Origin: Pseudomonas guariconensis
Lineage (GTDB): Bacteria > Pseudomonadota > Gammaproteobacteria > Pseudomonadales > Pseudomonadaceae
Length of the DNA: 64,000 bases
Assembly (NCBI RefSeq): GCF_024127895.1
Contig: NZ_JAMYBK010000004.1
Location: forward strand, 62,001 to 126,000
Direction of reading: 5' to 3'
Under the pieces are notes generated by a model. The model ran no database searches. It had not been told where the DNA came from and saw only the letters and a program-made list of their open reading frames with translations. Below, one piece after another: positions 1-9,604 of this stretch. Both the position numbers and the translations under genes were made by a program. Numbering within the stretch: the first letter of the stretch is position 1; every line of letters begins with the position of its first letter.

Positions 1-25
1 CGTGCGGCGCTTGCTGGAGGCCTGA
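1..25 (+). CDS. kdsB: 3' end of kdsB (CMP-KDO synthetase), partial
   Basis: Only the last seven codons are present (VRRLLEA, then TGA). The stop overlaps the next ATG by one base, so the genes are translationally coupled. The identification rests on context: in Pseudomonas kdsB precedes a tyrosine phosphatase gene and murB. The tail alone could not identify the protein. Confidence 0.6.
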
Positions 26-489
26 TGCGCGTTTTGTTCGTCTGCCTGGGCAACATCTGCCGCTCGCCGACCGCCGAAGGCGTGCTGCGTCACCAGCTCG
101 AAGCGGCGGGGCTCGCCGCGCAGGTCCATGTGGCCTCGGCCGGCACCGGTGACTGGCATGTCGGCAAGGCGCCCGACGGCCGTACCTGCCGCGCCGCCCT
201 AGCGCGTGGCTACGACCTGTCGCGCCAGCGTGCCCAGCAGGTCCAGGTGGCCCACTTCGGTGAGTACGACCTGATCCTGGCCATGGACAAGCACAATCTC
301 GGTCATCTGCAGGCCATGCGCCCGCACACCGCGAGCGGCGAGCTCGACCTGTTCCTACGGCGCTACGGCGCCGCCCTGGATGAGGTGCCGGACCCTTACT
401 ACGGTGGCGCCGAAGGCTTCGAGCAGGTGCTGGACCTGATCGAGGCCGCCTGCCGAGAGCTGGTCGTGGAAATCAAGGGGCGGCTATGA
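25..489 (+). CDS. Low-molecular-weight protein-tyrosine phosphatase
   Basis: A 154-residue cytoplasmic enzyme that hydrolyses phosphotyrosine. The N-terminus carries the complete P-loop CLGNICRSP (residues 7-15), with the nucleophilic Cys and phosphate-binding Arg. The general-acid loop DPYYGG is near residue 122. Length and motifs match the Wzb/Etp class. It lies between kdsB and murB, overlapping both slightly, so it is probably co-transcribed with envelope genes. No kinase partner is visible here, so its substrate is unknown. Confidence 0.9.
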   Translation: MRVLFVCLGNICRSPTAEGVLRHQLEAAGLAAQVHVASAGTGDWHVGKAPDGRTCRAALARGYDLSRQRAQQVQVAHFGEYDLILAMDKHNLGHLQAMRPHTASGELDLFLRRYGAALDEVPDPYYGGAEGFEQVLDLIEAACRELVVEIKGRL

Positions 490-1505
490 CGGCGTGCTGG
501 CAGGAGCGGGTGTCGCTCAAGCCCTACAACACCTTCGGCATCGATGTAACGGCGCGTTACTTCACCCAGGCGTGCAGCGACGAGGCGATACGCCAGGCCC
601 TGGCCGAGGCAGGCGAGCGGCAGGTGCCGGTGCTGGTGCTCGGCGGTGGCAGCAACCTGCTGCTCACGCGTGACGTCGACGCGCTGGTGCTGCACATGGC
701 CAGCCATGGCCGGCGAGTGTTGCACGACGATGGCGAGCGGGTGGTGGTGGAGGCCGAGGCCGGCGAACCCTGGCACCCCTTCGTGCAGTGGAGCCTGGCG
801 CAGGGTTTCTGCGGTTTGGAGAACCTCAGCCTGATCCCGGGCACCGTGGGCGCCGCGCCGATGCAGAATGTCGGCGCCTATGGGGTCGAGATCAAGGATG
901 TGTTCGCCGGGCTGACCGCGCTGGACCGGGAAACCGGCGAGTTGCGGGACTTCGGCCTGGAGGCGTGCGCCTTTGCCTACCGGGATAGTTTGTTCAAGCG
1001 CAACCCGGGGCGTTGGTTGATCCTGCGGGTACGCTTCGCCCTGACGCGTACATTGCAGGCACACCTGGACTACGGGCCGGTGCGTCAGCGCCTGGCTGAG
1101 CAGGGTGTCGAGCAGCCGACCGCACAGGCCATCAGCGAAGCCATCTGCAGCATTCGCCGGGAGAAGCTGCCGGACCCTGCCGAGCTGGGCAATGCCGGGA
1201 GCTTCTTCAAGAACCCGGTGGTGCCGGCGGCGCTGGCCGAACGGATCCGCTCGCGCTATCCGAACCTGGTGGCCTATCCACAGGCCGACGGCCAGGTGAA
1301 GCTGGCGGCGGGTTGGTTGATCGAGCAGGCGGGGTGGAAGGGGTACCGGGAAGGGGATGCGGGGGTGCATCGCTTGCAGTCGCTGGTGCTGGTCAACTAT
1401 GGCCAGGCGAGCGGGGCGCAGTTGCATGACCTGGCGCGCAGGATCCAGGCCGATATCCTGGAACGGTTCGGTGTCGAGTTGGAGATGGAGCCGAACCTGT
1501 ATTGA
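486..1505 (+). CDS. murB: UDP-N-acetylenolpyruvoylglucosamine reductase MurB
   Basis: FAD- and NADPH-dependent enzyme that reduces UDP-GlcNAc-enolpyruvate to UDP-MurNAc, the second committed step of peptidoglycan synthesis in the cytoplasm. The 339-residue protein has the FAD-binding run VLGGGSNLL near residue 55, the loop IPGTVGAAPMQNVGAYG near residue 118, and the substrate and catalytic segment NAGSFFKNPVV near residue 236. The last is typical of the type I (E. coli-like) enzyme. The start overlaps the phosphatase stop by 4 bp. A REP and a strong terminator follow. Confidence 0.97.
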   Translation: MTACWQERVSLKPYNTFGIDVTARYFTQACSDEAIRQALAEAGERQVPVLVLGGGSNLLLTRDVDALVLHMASHGRRVLHDDGERVVVEAEAGEPWHPFVQWSLAQGFCGLENLSLIPGTVGAAPMQNVGAYGVEIKDVFAGLTALDRETGELRDFGLEACAFAYRDSLFKRNPGRWLILRVRFALTRTLQAHLDYGPVRQRLAEQGVEQPTAQAISEAICSIRREKLPDPAELGNAGSFFKNPVVPAALAERIRSRYPNLVAYPQADGQVKLAAGWLIEQAGWKGYREGDAGVHRLQSLVLVNYGQASGAQLHDLARRIQADILERFGVELEMEPNLY

Positions 1506-1510
1506 CCGAG

Positions 1511-1555
1511 GCGGCTGCTGCGCAGCCGATCGCCGGCAAGCCGGCTCCCACGGGG
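1511..1555. repeat. REP-type palindromic element downstream of murB
   Basis: A GGCTGCTGCGCAGCC hairpin is followed directly by CGCCGGCAAGCCGGCTCCCAC. The second part is the core of the common fluorescent-pseudomonad REP family, and related copies occur near 23400, 33650, 40900, 47250 and 52150 in this window. Confidence 0.8.
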
Positions 1556-1590
1556 TCCTTGTTGTGCTTTCGGTCTTTGGTTTCCCCGAT

Positions 1591-1628
1591 GAAAAAGCCC
1601 CGCCAGTTCGCACTGGCGGGGCTTTTTC
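1591..1628. terminator. Bidirectional rho-independent terminator between murB and rne
   Basis: A perfect GC-rich stem (GCCCCGCCAGT / ACTGGCGGGGC, loop TCGC) is flanked by A5 on the left and T5 on the right. It can therefore terminate both murB (plus) and rne (minus), which converge here. Confidence 0.93.
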
Positions 1629-1643
1629 ATTCAGCCGATGGCA

Positions 1644-4600
1644 TCAACCGTGGTGAGGCTTGTGCTCCTCGGTGGTTTCCAGGGGCTGTTGCTCGGCCAC
1701 TTCCGGTTGCTCGGCCGCAGGCGCTTGCTGCTCGATAGCTTCGGGCTGGGCCTCCTGCTGGGCCGCCGCCTGGGCAGCGGCGGCAGCGGCGGCGGCCGCT
1801 GCTGCAGCTTCGGCCTCGCGCTTGCGACGACGCACTTCACGCGGGTCGTTCGGGGCGCGGCCGTTGGGCAGCATCACGGTGGCGGGCTCGGCCGGGGCTG
1901 GGGCTTCGGCTGGGGTTGGCTCGGCGGCGGCCGGGGAGGCCTCGGTCACTTCCGGCGTGGCCTCGACGACAGCGGCTGGTTGCTCGACGACTGGCGTCTC
2001 GACCGGCGCCTGCTCGGCGACCACTGCTGGCTCGGCTTCACCGCCTTCGACCGCAGGCGCCTGCTCGACAGCTTCAGCTTCGGTAACGGGCTGCGGCACG
2101 ACTTCGACCACTGGCTCGGCGCTTGGCTCGACCACGGCGACAGGTTCGCTGACCGGCTGCTCGACCACTGGGGCGGCGGCGGTTTCCTCGGCCTGGGCAG
2201 CCTGTTCGGCTGGCTGGCTGACGGTTTCGGCCTCGCGGGTAACGGCAGTGGCGAGCTCTGCCTGCTGGTTGGCCTGGGCCTCGGCTTCGGCGCTGATGTT
2301 GCTGCTGGCGACGGCAGCGGTCACGGCCAGGCCGGCAGCCAGTTCGGCACCCAGCTCGGTGGCCTTGTGTGGCTGTGGCTGCTGCTCGCCGCTGGCTTCT
2401 TCCTCGCCACCTTCGATCAGCTCGCCATTGGCGTTGCGCTGGCGTTCGCGGCGGTTGCTGCGACGACGCTGGCCACGGGAGCGGCGGCGTGGGCGTTCGC
2501 CATCGGTGCCTTCCTGTTGTTCGTCCTGCAGCAGTTCCTCGTTCGGCAGTTGCTCCTCGGCCGCTTCGGCAGCCTGCTCGGCAGCGCGTGGCTGACGTTC
2601 TTCACGTGGCGGACGTGGCTGGCGCTCTTCGCGCTCGACACGTTCTTCGCGTGGCGCACGCTCTTCACGCGGTGCACGTTCCTCACGTGGAGCACGTTCT
2701 TCGCGTGGAGCACGTTCTTCGCGCGGTGCGCGTTCCTCGCGTGGGGCGCGCTCTTCACGGGGCGCACGCTCCTCGCGTGGTGCGCGTTCTTCACGTGGCG
2801 CACGCTCCTCGCGGGTTACGCGCTCTTCGCGCGGTGCGCGTTCCTCACGTGGGGCGCGCTCTTCACGGGGCTGGCGCTCCTCGCGGGCGGCAGGGGCTGC
2901 ATCCAGCGGCTCGCGCAGTTCGCGAACGCGTTCCTCGCGGTTGCCGCGACGGTCTTCGCGTGGCTGGCGCGGCTGGCGCTCCTCGCGTGGTGCACGTTCT
3001 TCACGCGGGGCACGCTCTTCACGCGCCTGGCGCTCCTCGCGCGGGGCGCGCTCGCTGCGCTCTTCGCGTGGCTTGCGGTCTTCCTCGCGGCGACCACCGC
3101 GGTTGCGGCTCTGCTGGCGGCCGTTGCGGCGCTCCTCGTTGCGCTGCGTGCGCTCGGTGGTGGGCTTGGCGGGGGTGGCGGCCGGTGCGGCGGCAGGCTC
3201 TTCCTTGCCGGCGAACAGGCTGACCAGGGATTTCACCAGGCCCTTGAACAGGCTCGGCTCGGGAACGCTGGGCGCGGCTGCGACCGGCGCGGCGGGCTGT
3301 TGCTCGGGCGTGCTCGGCAGCGGTGCATTGGCGCGGGCCGGCGCGGTCTTGACCGCAGCTTCCTGGCGAACCAGGGTGCGGGTCGCGGTCGGCTGGGGCG
3401 CTTCTTCCGTTTCGGCGGCGGCGATCTCGTAGCTGGACTGGCTGTTCAGCACGTCCGGGTTGTCGTCGCGCAGGCGCTGGACTTCGAAGTGCGGGGTTTC
3501 CAGGTGATCGTTCGGCAGGATGATGATGCGCGCACGGGTGCGCAGTTCGATCTTGGTGATCGAGTTGCGCTTTTCGTTCAGCAGGAAGGCGGCGACCGGG
3601 ATCGGCACCTGGGCGCGAACCTCGGCGGTGCGGTCCTTCAGGGCCTCTTCCTCGATCAGACGCAGGATCGCCAGGGACAGCGACTCGACGTCACGGATGA
3701 TGCCGGTGCCCGAGCAGCGCGGGCAGACGATGCCGCTGCTTTCGCCGAGCGATGGGCGCAGGCGCTGGCGGGACATCTCCAGCAGGCCGAAGCGCGAGAT
3801 GCGGCCGACCTGCACGCGGGCACGGTCGGCCTCGAGGCATTCGCGCACGCGCTCTTCCACGGCGCGCTGGTTCTTCGCCGGGGTCATGTCGATGAAGTCG
3901 ATGACGATCAGGCCGCCGATGTCGCGCAGGCGCAGCTGGCGGGCGATTTCCTCGGCCGCTTCCAGGTTGGTCTGCAGGGCGGTTTCCTCGATGTCGCTAC
4001 CCTTGGTGGCGCGCGCCGAGTTGATGTCGATGGACACCAGGGCCTCGGTCGGGTCGATGACGATCGAGCCGCCCGATGGCAGGTCGACCACGCGCTGGAA
4101 GGCGGTCTCGATCTGGCTTTCGATCTGGAAACGGTTGAACAGCGGGACGCTGTCCTCGTACAGCTTGACCTTGCTGGCGTACTGCGGCATCACCTGGCGG
4201 ATGAAGGTCAGGGCTTCTTCCTGGGCGTCGATGCTGTCGATCAGCACCTCGCCGATGTCCTGGCGCAGGTAGTCGCGGATGGCGCGGATGATGACGTTGC
4301 TTTCCTGGTAGATCAGGAAAGGCGCGGCGCGGTCCTGGGAGGCTTCCTTGATGGCGGTCCACAGCTGCAGGAGGTAGTCGAGGTCCCACTGCATTTCTTC
4401 GCTGCTGCGGCCAAGGCCGGCGGTGCGCACGATCAGGCCCATGTCGGCGGGGACGGTCAGGCCGTTGAGGGCCTCGCGCAGTTCGTTGCGCTCCTCGCCT
4501 TCGATGCGGCGGGAGATACCGCCGGCGCGGGGGTTGTTGGGCATCAGCACCAGGTAGCGGCCAGCCAGGCTGATGAAGGTGGTCAGGGCGGCGCCTTTGT

Positions 4601-4925
4601 TGCCGCGCTCTTCCTTCTCGACCTGGACGATGACTTCCTGGCCCTCGCTCAGCACTTCCTTGATGTTGACGCGGCCTTCGGGGGCCTTCTTGAAGTACTC
4701 GCGGGAGATTTCCTTCAGCGGCAGGAAGCCGTGGCGTTCGGAACCGAAGTCGACGAAAGCCGCTTCGAGGCTGGGTTCGATCCGGGTGATCTTGCCTTTG
4801 TAGATGTTGGCCTTTTTCTGCTCACGCGCGCCGGACTCGATGTCCAGGTCGTAGAGACGTTGGCCGTCCACCAGGGCTACACGCAACTCTTCGGGTTGAG
4901 TCGCGTTAATCAGCATTCTTTTCAT
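1644..4925 (-). CDS. rne: Ribonuclease E
   Basis: Essential endoribonuclease and scaffold of the RNA degradosome, a protein of 1093 residues. The catalytic half begins [10 protein letters not shown], has an S1 RNA-binding domain (about residues 35-120), the metal-binding aspartates in VSIDINSA and IVIDFIDM, and the zinc-link CPRC near residue 404. The C-terminal half is disordered: arginine- and glutamate-rich repeats, Pro/Ala/Val/Glu-rich stretches, a run of about 12 alanines and a His-containing tail. I chose this start over an upstream in-frame one because MKRMLIN is the conserved family N-terminus. A long leader precedes it, in line with known autoregulation of rne by its own 5' UTR in E. 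coli. Confidence 0.96.
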   Translation of the reverse strand: MKRMLINATQPEELRVALVDGQRLYDLDIESGAREQKKANIYKGKITRIEPSLEAAFVDFGSERHGFLPLKEISREYFKKAPEGRVNIKEVLSEGQEVIVQVEKEERGNKGAALTTFISLAGRYLVLMPNNPRAGGISRRIEGEERNELREALNGLTVPADMGLIVRTAGLGRSSEEMQWDLDYLLQLWTAIKEASQDRAAPFLIYQESNVIIRAIRDYLRQDIGEVLIDSIDAQEEALTFIRQVMPQYASKVKLYEDSVPLFNRFQIESQIETAFQRVVDLPSGGSIVIDPTEALVSIDINSARATKGSDIEETALQTNLEAAEEIARQLRLRDIGGLIVIDFIDMTPAKNQRAVEERVRECLEADRARVQVGRISRFGLLEMSRQRLRPSLGESSGIVCPRCSGTGIIRDVESLSLAILRLIEEEALKDRTAEVRAQVPIPVAAFLLNEKRNSITKIELRTRARIIILPNDHLETPHFEVQRLRDDNPDVLNSQSSYEIAAAETEEAPQPTATRTLVRQEAAVKTAPARANAPLPSTPEQQPAAPVAAAPSVPEPSLFKGLVKSLVSLFAGKEEPAAAPAATPAKPTTERTQRNEERRNGRQQSRNRGGRREEDRKPREERSERAPREERQAREERAPREERAPREERQPRQPREDRRGNREERVRELREPLDAAPAAREERQPREERAPREERAPREERVTREERAPREERAPREERAPREERAPREERAPREERAPREERAPREERAPREERAPREERVEREERQPRPPREERQPRAAEQAAEAAEEQLPNEELLQDEQQEGTDGERPRRRSRGQRRRSNRRERQRNANGELIEGGEEEASGEQQPQPHKATELGAELAAGLAVTAAVASSNISAEAEAQANQQAELATAVTREAETVSQPAEQAAQAEETAAAPVVEQPVSEPVAVVEPSAEPVVEVVPQPVTEAEAVEQAPAVEGGEAEPAVVAEQAPVETPVVEQPAAVVEATPEVTEASPAAAEPTPAEAPAPAEPATVMLPNGRAPNDPREVRRRKREAEAAAAAAAAAAAAQAAAQQEAQPEAIEQQAPAAEQPEVAEQQPLETTEEHKPHHG
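2649..2810 (-). repeat. 18-bp tandem repeat inside rne (nine EERAPR units)
   Basis: Nine consecutive copies of the hexapeptide EERAPR, exactly 162 bp, are bounded by EERVTR upstream and EERVER downstream. Imperfect copies ([12 protein letters not shown]) extend the array on both sides. The DNA units differ mainly at third positions. It encodes a highly charged, probably helical or disordered segment in the RNA-binding and scaffold half of RNase E. Confidence 0.9.
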
Positions 4926-5608
4926 GTTGTACCGTCGGTTTCCGGGCTGCCGGAAACGGCGTTCGGCACACACGACTTCTCATGGTCGGTGCCAAGGTGC
5001 GCAAAGGGTGGCGGGCCACCCCCGTGTCCAGCGACGTTCGGCACCAGCCGGTTGCCCAGCCTGCCGTGGTCGCGACGACGCGTCCTGATTTGCTGCATGT
5101 GCACTCAGTTCAGGAGGAGGAATCAGCCAGGGGGCCGTGGACGCCCGTGGGCATCTGGAAAACAGCGGGTCCGCTCGCCAGGCCGTTGTCAGAAGGCCGG
5201 TGGCCGGATGCCGTGCTACACGGTCCGAGGTCTGTGCATCTCCACCCTGCACGTATCCCTGATAATTCGGGTGCTGCCGCGCGCTGAATCCGCAACGGGT
5301 TGCATTTTTCGCGAGCTCCACGTCGGGAGCTGGCGCATTCATGTCCAAGGCAGATGTTTCCGAAGCATTCGCCAGGTTGCGCGGAAGCGACGGTGGCGGG
5401 CAGAGGCGCGGCGAAAAAGAACAGGGAAGGAGGTGAAACACCGCACTCGTCGTTTTTTTTCGGTCTTCTCTACTCGGCGCTGGTGGCGATTCCAGGCATT
5501 TCGGTAAACTGGCGAAAACCCCGTCGGACGGCCTCGCGTCCTCGAGAATTGCGTTGGTCAGGGGCCGGCGTGGAGCCATGTGCCGCTGGCCTGCCGCTTT
5601 TGGCGGCG
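4926..5608 (-). promoter_or_regulatory. Long 5' leader of rne
   Basis: About 680 nt separate the predicted rne start site from its ATG, with no convincing gene on either strand. Several GC-rich palindromic stretches are present. In E. coli the rne leader (361 nt) forms hairpins that RNase E recognises to control its own mRNA. Assigning the same role here is inference from position and length. Confidence 0.55.
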
Positions 5609-5614
5609 TTCGCG

Positions 5615-5643
5615 ACTATAGCAGTAATGATTAAGTGCTTCAA
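5615..5643 (-). promoter_or_regulatory. Sigma-70 promoter for rne
   Basis: On the minus strand TTGAAG is followed by exactly 17 nt and then TATAGT, five of six matches to the consensus at the -10. The stretch is AT-rich in an otherwise GC-rich region and lies just upstream of divergent rluC. The predicted start is about position 5608. Confidence 0.7.
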
Positions 5644-5671
5644 TTCCATAAAAAATTGTTATGATCCATCC

Positions 5672-6628
5672 ATGACGACCAATACCCCCCCGACTTCCGG
5701 CGTTCAGCTGATCGAAGTCGCGCCGGAGCTTGCCGGCCAGCGCATCGACAATTTCCTCATCACGGCCCTCAAGGGCGTGCCCAAGACCCTGGTGTACCGC
5801 ATCCTGCGCAAGGGCGAAGTGCGGGTGAACAAGGGCCGGATCAAGCCCGAGTACAAGCTCCAGGCCGGCGATATCGTGCGGGTACCGCCCGTCCGCTTGC
5901 CCGAGCGCGACGAGCCGGTGCCGGTGGCCCAGGGGCTGCTGCAGCGCCTGGAGGCGGCCATCGTCTACGAGGACAAGGCGCTGATCGTGCTCAACAAGCC
6001 TGCCGGCATCGCCGTGCACGGCGGCAGCGGCCTGAGCTTCGGGGTGATCGAGGCGCTGCGCCAGCTGCGCCCGGACGCCAAGGAGCTGGAGCTGGTCCAT
6101 CGCCTGGATCGCGACACCTCCGGCCTGCTGATGATCGCCAAGAAACGCAGCATGCTGCGCCACCTGCACGCGGCCTTGCGTGGCGACGGCGTCGACAAGC
6201 GCTACATGGCCCTGGTGCGCGGCCATTGGCCCACGTCGAAGAAACAGGTCAGCGCGCCGTTGCAGAAGAGCAACCTGCGCTCGGGCGAGCGCATGGTCGA
6301 GGTCAACGACGAGGGCAAGGAGGCGTTGACCCTGTTCCGGGTGCTGCGCCGCTTCGGTGATTTCGCCACCCTGGTCGAGGCGCGTCCGGTGACCGGGCGT
6401 ACCCACCAGATCCGCGTGCATACCCTGCATGCCGGGCACAGCATCGCCGGTGACAGCAAGTACGGCGACGAGGATTTCACCCGGGAACTGCGCGATCTGG
6501 GCGGCAAGCGCTTGTTCCTGCATGCTTATGCGCTGACCGTGCCGCTGCCTGACGGCGGCGAGCTCAAGCTCGAGGCCCCGGTGGACGACATGTGGGCCAG
6601 GACCGTGGAGCGCCTGAGTGCGACCTGA
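5672..6628 (+). CDS. rluC: 23S rRNA pseudouridine synthase RluC
   Basis: Converts U955, U2504 and U2580 (E. coli numbering) of 23S rRNA to pseudouridine. The 318-residue protein has an N-terminal S4 RNA-binding domain (about residues 20-80) and the RluA-family catalytic motif HRLDRDTSG with nucleophile Asp146. A later [10 protein letters not shown] motif completes the fold. An in-frame ATG 45 nt upstream exists, but MTTNTPP matches the usual pseudomonad N-terminus. Divergent from rne, as in other Pseudomonas. Confidence 0.95.
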   Translation: MTTNTPPTSGVQLIEVAPELAGQRIDNFLITALKGVPKTLVYRILRKGEVRVNKGRIKPEYKLQAGDIVRVPPVRLPERDEPVPVAQGLLQRLEAAIVYEDKALIVLNKPAGIAVHGGSGLSFGVIEALRQLRPDAKELELVHRLDRDTSGLLMIAKKRSMLRHLHAALRGDGVDKRYMALVRGHWPTSKKQVSAPLQKSNLRSGERMVEVNDEGKEALTLFRVLRRFGDFATLVEARPVTGRTHQIRVHTLHAGHSIAGDSKYGDEDFTRELRDLGGKRLFLHAYALTVPLPDGGELKLEAPVDDMWARTVERLSAT

Positions 6629-6634
6629 CTTTTC

Positions 6635-7324
6635 ATGAAAAAGAGCTACGAGCTGTTGATTTTCGACTGGGACGGAACCCTGGCCGACTCCATTGGGCGC
6701 ATCGTCCTGGCCATGAACGCCGCGGCCGAGCGCGCCGGGGAGGCGCCGAGCGACGAGCGGGCGATCAAGGGCATCATCGGCCTGGCTCTGGGCGAGGCCA
6801 TCGCCACCCTCTATCCGCACCTCGATGCTGTCCAGGTCGAGGTGTTTCGCCAGCACTACGCTGACATCTACATGGCCCTGGACCAGCAGCCGTCGCCGCT
6901 GTTCGACGGCGTGGTCGAGTCGCTGGAGGCCTTCCGTGCCGAGGGCTATCGCCTGGCGGTGGCCACCGGCAAGGCGCGCCGCGGCCTGGATCGTGTGCTC
7001 AAGGCCAACGGCTGGGAAGGCTACTTCGACATCACTCGCGCCGCCGACGAGACCCGTGGCAAGCCCCATCCACTGATGTTGGAGGAGATCCTCGCCCACT
7101 GTCGGGTCGAACCGCGGCAGGCGCTGATGGTCGGAGATTCGGCATTCGACCTGCAGATGGCCAGCAATGCTGGCATGCACTCGGTCGCGGTGGGCTATGG
7201 CGCGATGTCGCTGCAGGCCCTGAGCGAGTTCGGGCCGCAGGTGTGCATCGATCATTTTTCACAGTTGCGCGAGTGGCTGGCCGCTACGCGCAGCGCCACT
7301 TCCAAGGTAGGTGAGCATGGCTGA
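6635..7324 (+). CDS. HAD-superfamily hydrolase (phosphoglycolate phosphatase-like)
   Basis: A 229-residue cytoplasmic phosphatase. Motif I is FDWDGTLADS (residues 10-19) with nucleophile and acid Asp. Motif II is in VATGKARRG, and the Lys/Asp motifs III-IV are GKPHP and MVGDSAFDLQMA. The helical cap between motifs I and II puts it in the Gph/PGMB subclass. The substrate cannot be read from sequence. It starts 6 bp after rluC and overlaps the next gene by 8 bp. Confidence 0.88.
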   Translation: MKKSYELLIFDWDGTLADSIGRIVLAMNAAAERAGEAPSDERAIKGIIGLALGEAIATLYPHLDAVQVEVFRQHYADIYMALDQQPSPLFDGVVESLEAFRAEGYRLAVATGKARRGLDRVLKANGWEGYFDITRAADETRGKPHPLMLEEILAHCRVEPRQALMVGDSAFDLQMASNAGMHSVAVGYGAMSLQALSEFGPQVCIDHFSQLREWLAATRSATSKVGEHG

Positions 7325-8300
7325 CGAGTGGAAAGCGCCCGAGCCCGATGACGGCGAGGAGCGCAAGAGCTGGAAACTGCTGGAGAAGACCCTGCTGGCG
7401 GGCGTCCAGGAACAGCGTCGGGCGCGGCGCTGGGGCATCTTCTTCAAACTGCTGACCTTCGTCTACCTGTTCGGTGTGCTGGTGCTGTTCACGCCGCTGA
7501 TGGACATGGACAAGGCTACTTCGCGCAGTGCCAGCCATACGGCGCTGGTCGAGGTGCGCGGGATGATCGCCGACCAGGAGCCTGCCAGCGCGGACAACAT
7601 CATCAAGAGCCTGCGCGCAGCGTTCAAGGATCCCAAGACCAAGGCCGTGGTCATGCGTGTCAACAGCCCGGGTGGCAGCCCGGTGCAGGCGGGCTATGTC
7701 TATGACGAGATCCGGCGCCTGCGGGCCGAGTATCCGGCGATCAAGCTCTACGCGGTGATCGCCGACCTGGGGGCTTCGGGCGCCTACTACATCGCCAGTG
7801 CGGCGGACGACATCTATGCCGACAAGGCCAGCCTGGTCGGCTCCATCGGCGTCACCGCGGCCGGGTACGGTTTCGTCGGTGCCATGGAAAAGCTCGGTGT
7901 GGAGCGGCGTACCTATACCGCTGGCGAGCACAAGGCCTTCCTCGACCCCTTCTCGCCGCAGAAGTCGGAAGAGACCGAGTTCTGGCAAGGGGTGCTCGAC
8001 ACCACCCATCGCCAGTTCATCGCCATGGTCAAGCAGGGGCGGGGCGAGCGGCTCAAGGACAAGGAGCACCCAGAGCTGTTCAGTGGGCTGATCTGGTCGG
8101 GCGAGCAGGCCAAGGCGCTGGGGTTGGTGGATGGCCTGGGCAGTGTCGGTTATGTGGCGCGTGAAGTGGTGGGCGAGAAGGAGCTGGTGGACTTCACCGT
8201 CCAGGAGTCGCCGTTCGACCGCTTCTCCAAGCGCCTGGGCGCCAGCGTGGCTGAACGCCTGGCCATGTGGATGGGGTTCCAGGGGCCTTCGTTGCGCTGA
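7317..8300 (+). CDS. Signal peptide peptidase SppA-like S49 protease
   Basis: Membrane-bound serine protease of family S49 (327 residues). One transmembrane helix lies at about residues 43-62 after a charged cytoplasmic N-terminus. The catalytic dyad is visible as Ser154 (GASGAYY) and Lys206 (AGEHK), 52 residues apart as in short-form bacterial SppA. The ATG at 7317 is preferred over a GTG 6 nt upstream because AAGGTAG is well spaced from it. It is the last gene of the rluC-HAD-sppA run. Confidence 0.9.
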   Translation: MADEWKAPEPDDGEERKSWKLLEKTLLAGVQEQRRARRWGIFFKLLTFVYLFGVLVLFTPLMDMDKATSRSASHTALVEVRGMIADQEPASADNIIKSLRAAFKDPKTKAVVMRVNSPGGSPVQAGYVYDEIRRLRAEYPAIKLYAVIADLGASGAYYIASAADDIYADKASLVGSIGVTAAGYGFVGAMEKLGVERRTYTAGEHKAFLDPFSPQKSEETEFWQGVLDTTHRQFIAMVKQGRGERLKDKEHPELFSGLIWSGEQAKALGLVDGLGSVGYVAREVVGEKELVDFTVQESPFDRFSKRLGASVAERLAMWMGFQGPSLR

Positions 8301-8323
8301 GGGCGCGTCGCTGGCCTTGCGGT

Positions 8324-8369
8324 GCCTGTGAGATCGAGTGCTGCCCGCGCTGTGCTCGATCTCACAGGC
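8324..8369. repeat. 15-bp perfect inverted repeat between convergent sppA and maf
   Basis: GCCTGTGAGATCGAG and its exact reverse complement are separated by 16 nt. There is no T-tract, so it may act as a shared attenuating hairpin or be a REP-like element. It differs from the GGCAAGCC-type REPs elsewhere in the window. Confidence 0.7.
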
Positions 8370-8389
8370 GCCAGAGATCCTGAGCCAGG

Positions 8390-8968
8390 CTAGGGAATCA
8401 CCACGCCTTCCTTGGTCAGCATATCCACCAACCTGATCAGTGGCAGGCCAATCAGGCTGGTCGCATCACACCCATGGGTGCTCCGGAACAAGCTCACCCC
8501 CAGACCCTCCGCCTTGAAACTGCCAGCGCAGTCCAGCGGCTGCTCCGCCGTCACATAGCGCTCCACCCGCTCCCGGTCCAGTTCACGCAGTGTCACGGTA
8601 AACGGCACGCAGTCGACCTGGCATTCCCCGGTGGCGCTGTTCAGCAGTGCCAGTCCGGTCAAAAAGCTCACCTGCTGCCCGCTGCATTCCAACAATTGCT
8701 CGCAGGCGCGCTCGAAGGTATGAGGCTTGCCGAGGATCTGCTCGCCGAGCACCGCCACCTGGTCGGAGCCGATGATCAGGTGCCCGGGGTGACTGCCCGC
8801 CAGCGCCTCGGCTTTTTGCCTGGCCAGCCGGCGCACCAGTTCCACGGCGGGCTCGTCATCCAGGCGGCGCTCGTCTATGTCGGGGGTTGCCCAGGTAAAA
8901 GGCAGGCGCAGGCGCTCGAGCAGTTCGCGCCGGTAAGGGGAGCTGGAAGCCAGTAACAGGGGAAGCAT
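8390..8968 (-). CDS. Maf-like nucleotide pyrophosphatase (YceF type)
   Basis: House-cleaning nucleoside triphosphate pyrophosphatase of 192 residues. The N-terminal LLASSSPYRRELL motif binds the triphosphate; the E-x-x-V-x-R-like segment and the later GSDQVAVL and CAGSFKAEG motifs are typical. The YceF branch hydrolyses m7GTP; assignment to it rests on the yceD-rpmF neighbourhood. AGGAG lies 6 nt before ATG. It faces away from yceD. Confidence 0.92.
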   Translation of the reverse strand: MLPLLLASSSPYRRELLERLRLPFTWATPDIDERRLDDEPAVELVRRLARQKAEALAGSHPGHLIIGSDQVAVLGEQILGKPHTFERACEQLLECSGQQVSFLTGLALLNSATGECQVDCVPFTVTLRELDRERVERYVTAEQPLDCAGSFKAEGLGVSLFRSTHGCDATSLIGLPLIRLVDMLTKEGVVIP

Positions 8969-9025
8969 GGTAGACTCCTGGTCAGATGAGCCGATTCTAA
9001 CATGGCAGATGCCGCCGAATTTCCT

Positions 9026-9054
9026 TTGACAGGGGCGGGGGGCATCCCTAGAAT
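9026..9054 (+). promoter_or_regulatory. Sigma-70 promoter of the yceD-rpmF-plsX operon
   Basis: A perfect TTGACA is followed by 17 nt and TAGAAT (five of six). The predicted start falls at about 9061, giving a leader of only a few bases before the yceD ATG at 9064. Confidence 0.85.
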
Positions 9055-9063
9055 GCTGCGCCT

Positions 9064-9591
9064 ATGTTGAATGACCCGATTCCACCTCACGTTGACCCGC
9101 GCAAATTGGCCGATCGTGGCGTAACCCTCCAGGGTTCGCTGCAACTCGCTGATTTGGAAAGACTCTGCGACCCGCTGTCCGACGATGTCGGTACGGTGCA
9201 GGCGAAGTTCGATTTTGAGCGAGACGAGCAAGGCGTTGTGGTGTTCCACAGCGAACTCGATGTCGAAGTCAAGATGGTTTGCCAGCGTTGTCTTGAGCTG
9301 GTCACCCTGCCGATTCACAGCGAGTGTACCTACGCTGTGGTGAAGGAGGGTGCGAATACCCAGTCGTTGCCGAAAGGCTATGACGTGCTGGAACTGGGCG
9401 AAGATCCTTTGGATCTGCAGGCACTGATCGAGGAGGAGCTCTTGCTCGCCTTGCCCATCGTGCCTGCTCATCATCCGGAAGAATGCCAGCAGCCGGCGGG
9501 CGCCGACGAGCCCGAACCGAGCAAGGACGAGGTATCGCGGTCCAACCCGTTCAGTGTCTTGGCGCAGTTAAAGCGTGACCCAAACGTTTAG
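9064..9591 (+). CDS. yceD: YceD family protein (DUF177), 23S rRNA accumulation protein
   Basis: A 175-residue cytoplasmic protein required for normal 23S rRNA accumulation in enterobacteria. The diagnostic CQRC motif lies at about residue 77, followed by an acidic segment (LGEDPLDLQALIEEELLLALP) and the HxxEC motif near the C-terminus (HHPEEC). The three-gene order yceD-rpmF-plsX is conserved in proteobacteria. With the promoter ending about 10 nt upstream the leader is very short. Confidence 0.92.
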   Translation: MLNDPIPPHVDPRKLADRGVTLQGSLQLADLERLCDPLSDDVGTVQAKFDFERDEQGVVVFHSELDVEVKMVCQRCLELVTLPIHSECTYAVVKEGANTQSLPKGYDVLELGEDPLDLQALIEEELLLALPIVPAHHPEECQQPAGADEPEPSKDEVSRSNPFSVLAQLKRDPNV

Positions 9592-9604
9592 GAGTTAATC
9601 AATT

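Noticed and set aside
2600-2900. Repeat array that might be read as a CRISPR
   Set aside because: Units are 18 bp, directly abutting without spacers, in frame, and encode part of RNase E.
1638-5507. A 1289-codon open frame on plus, opposite rne
   Set aside because: It is an antisense frame kept open by GC-rich codon bias of rne. Composition is low-complexity Gly/Leu/Phe and no domain is seen.
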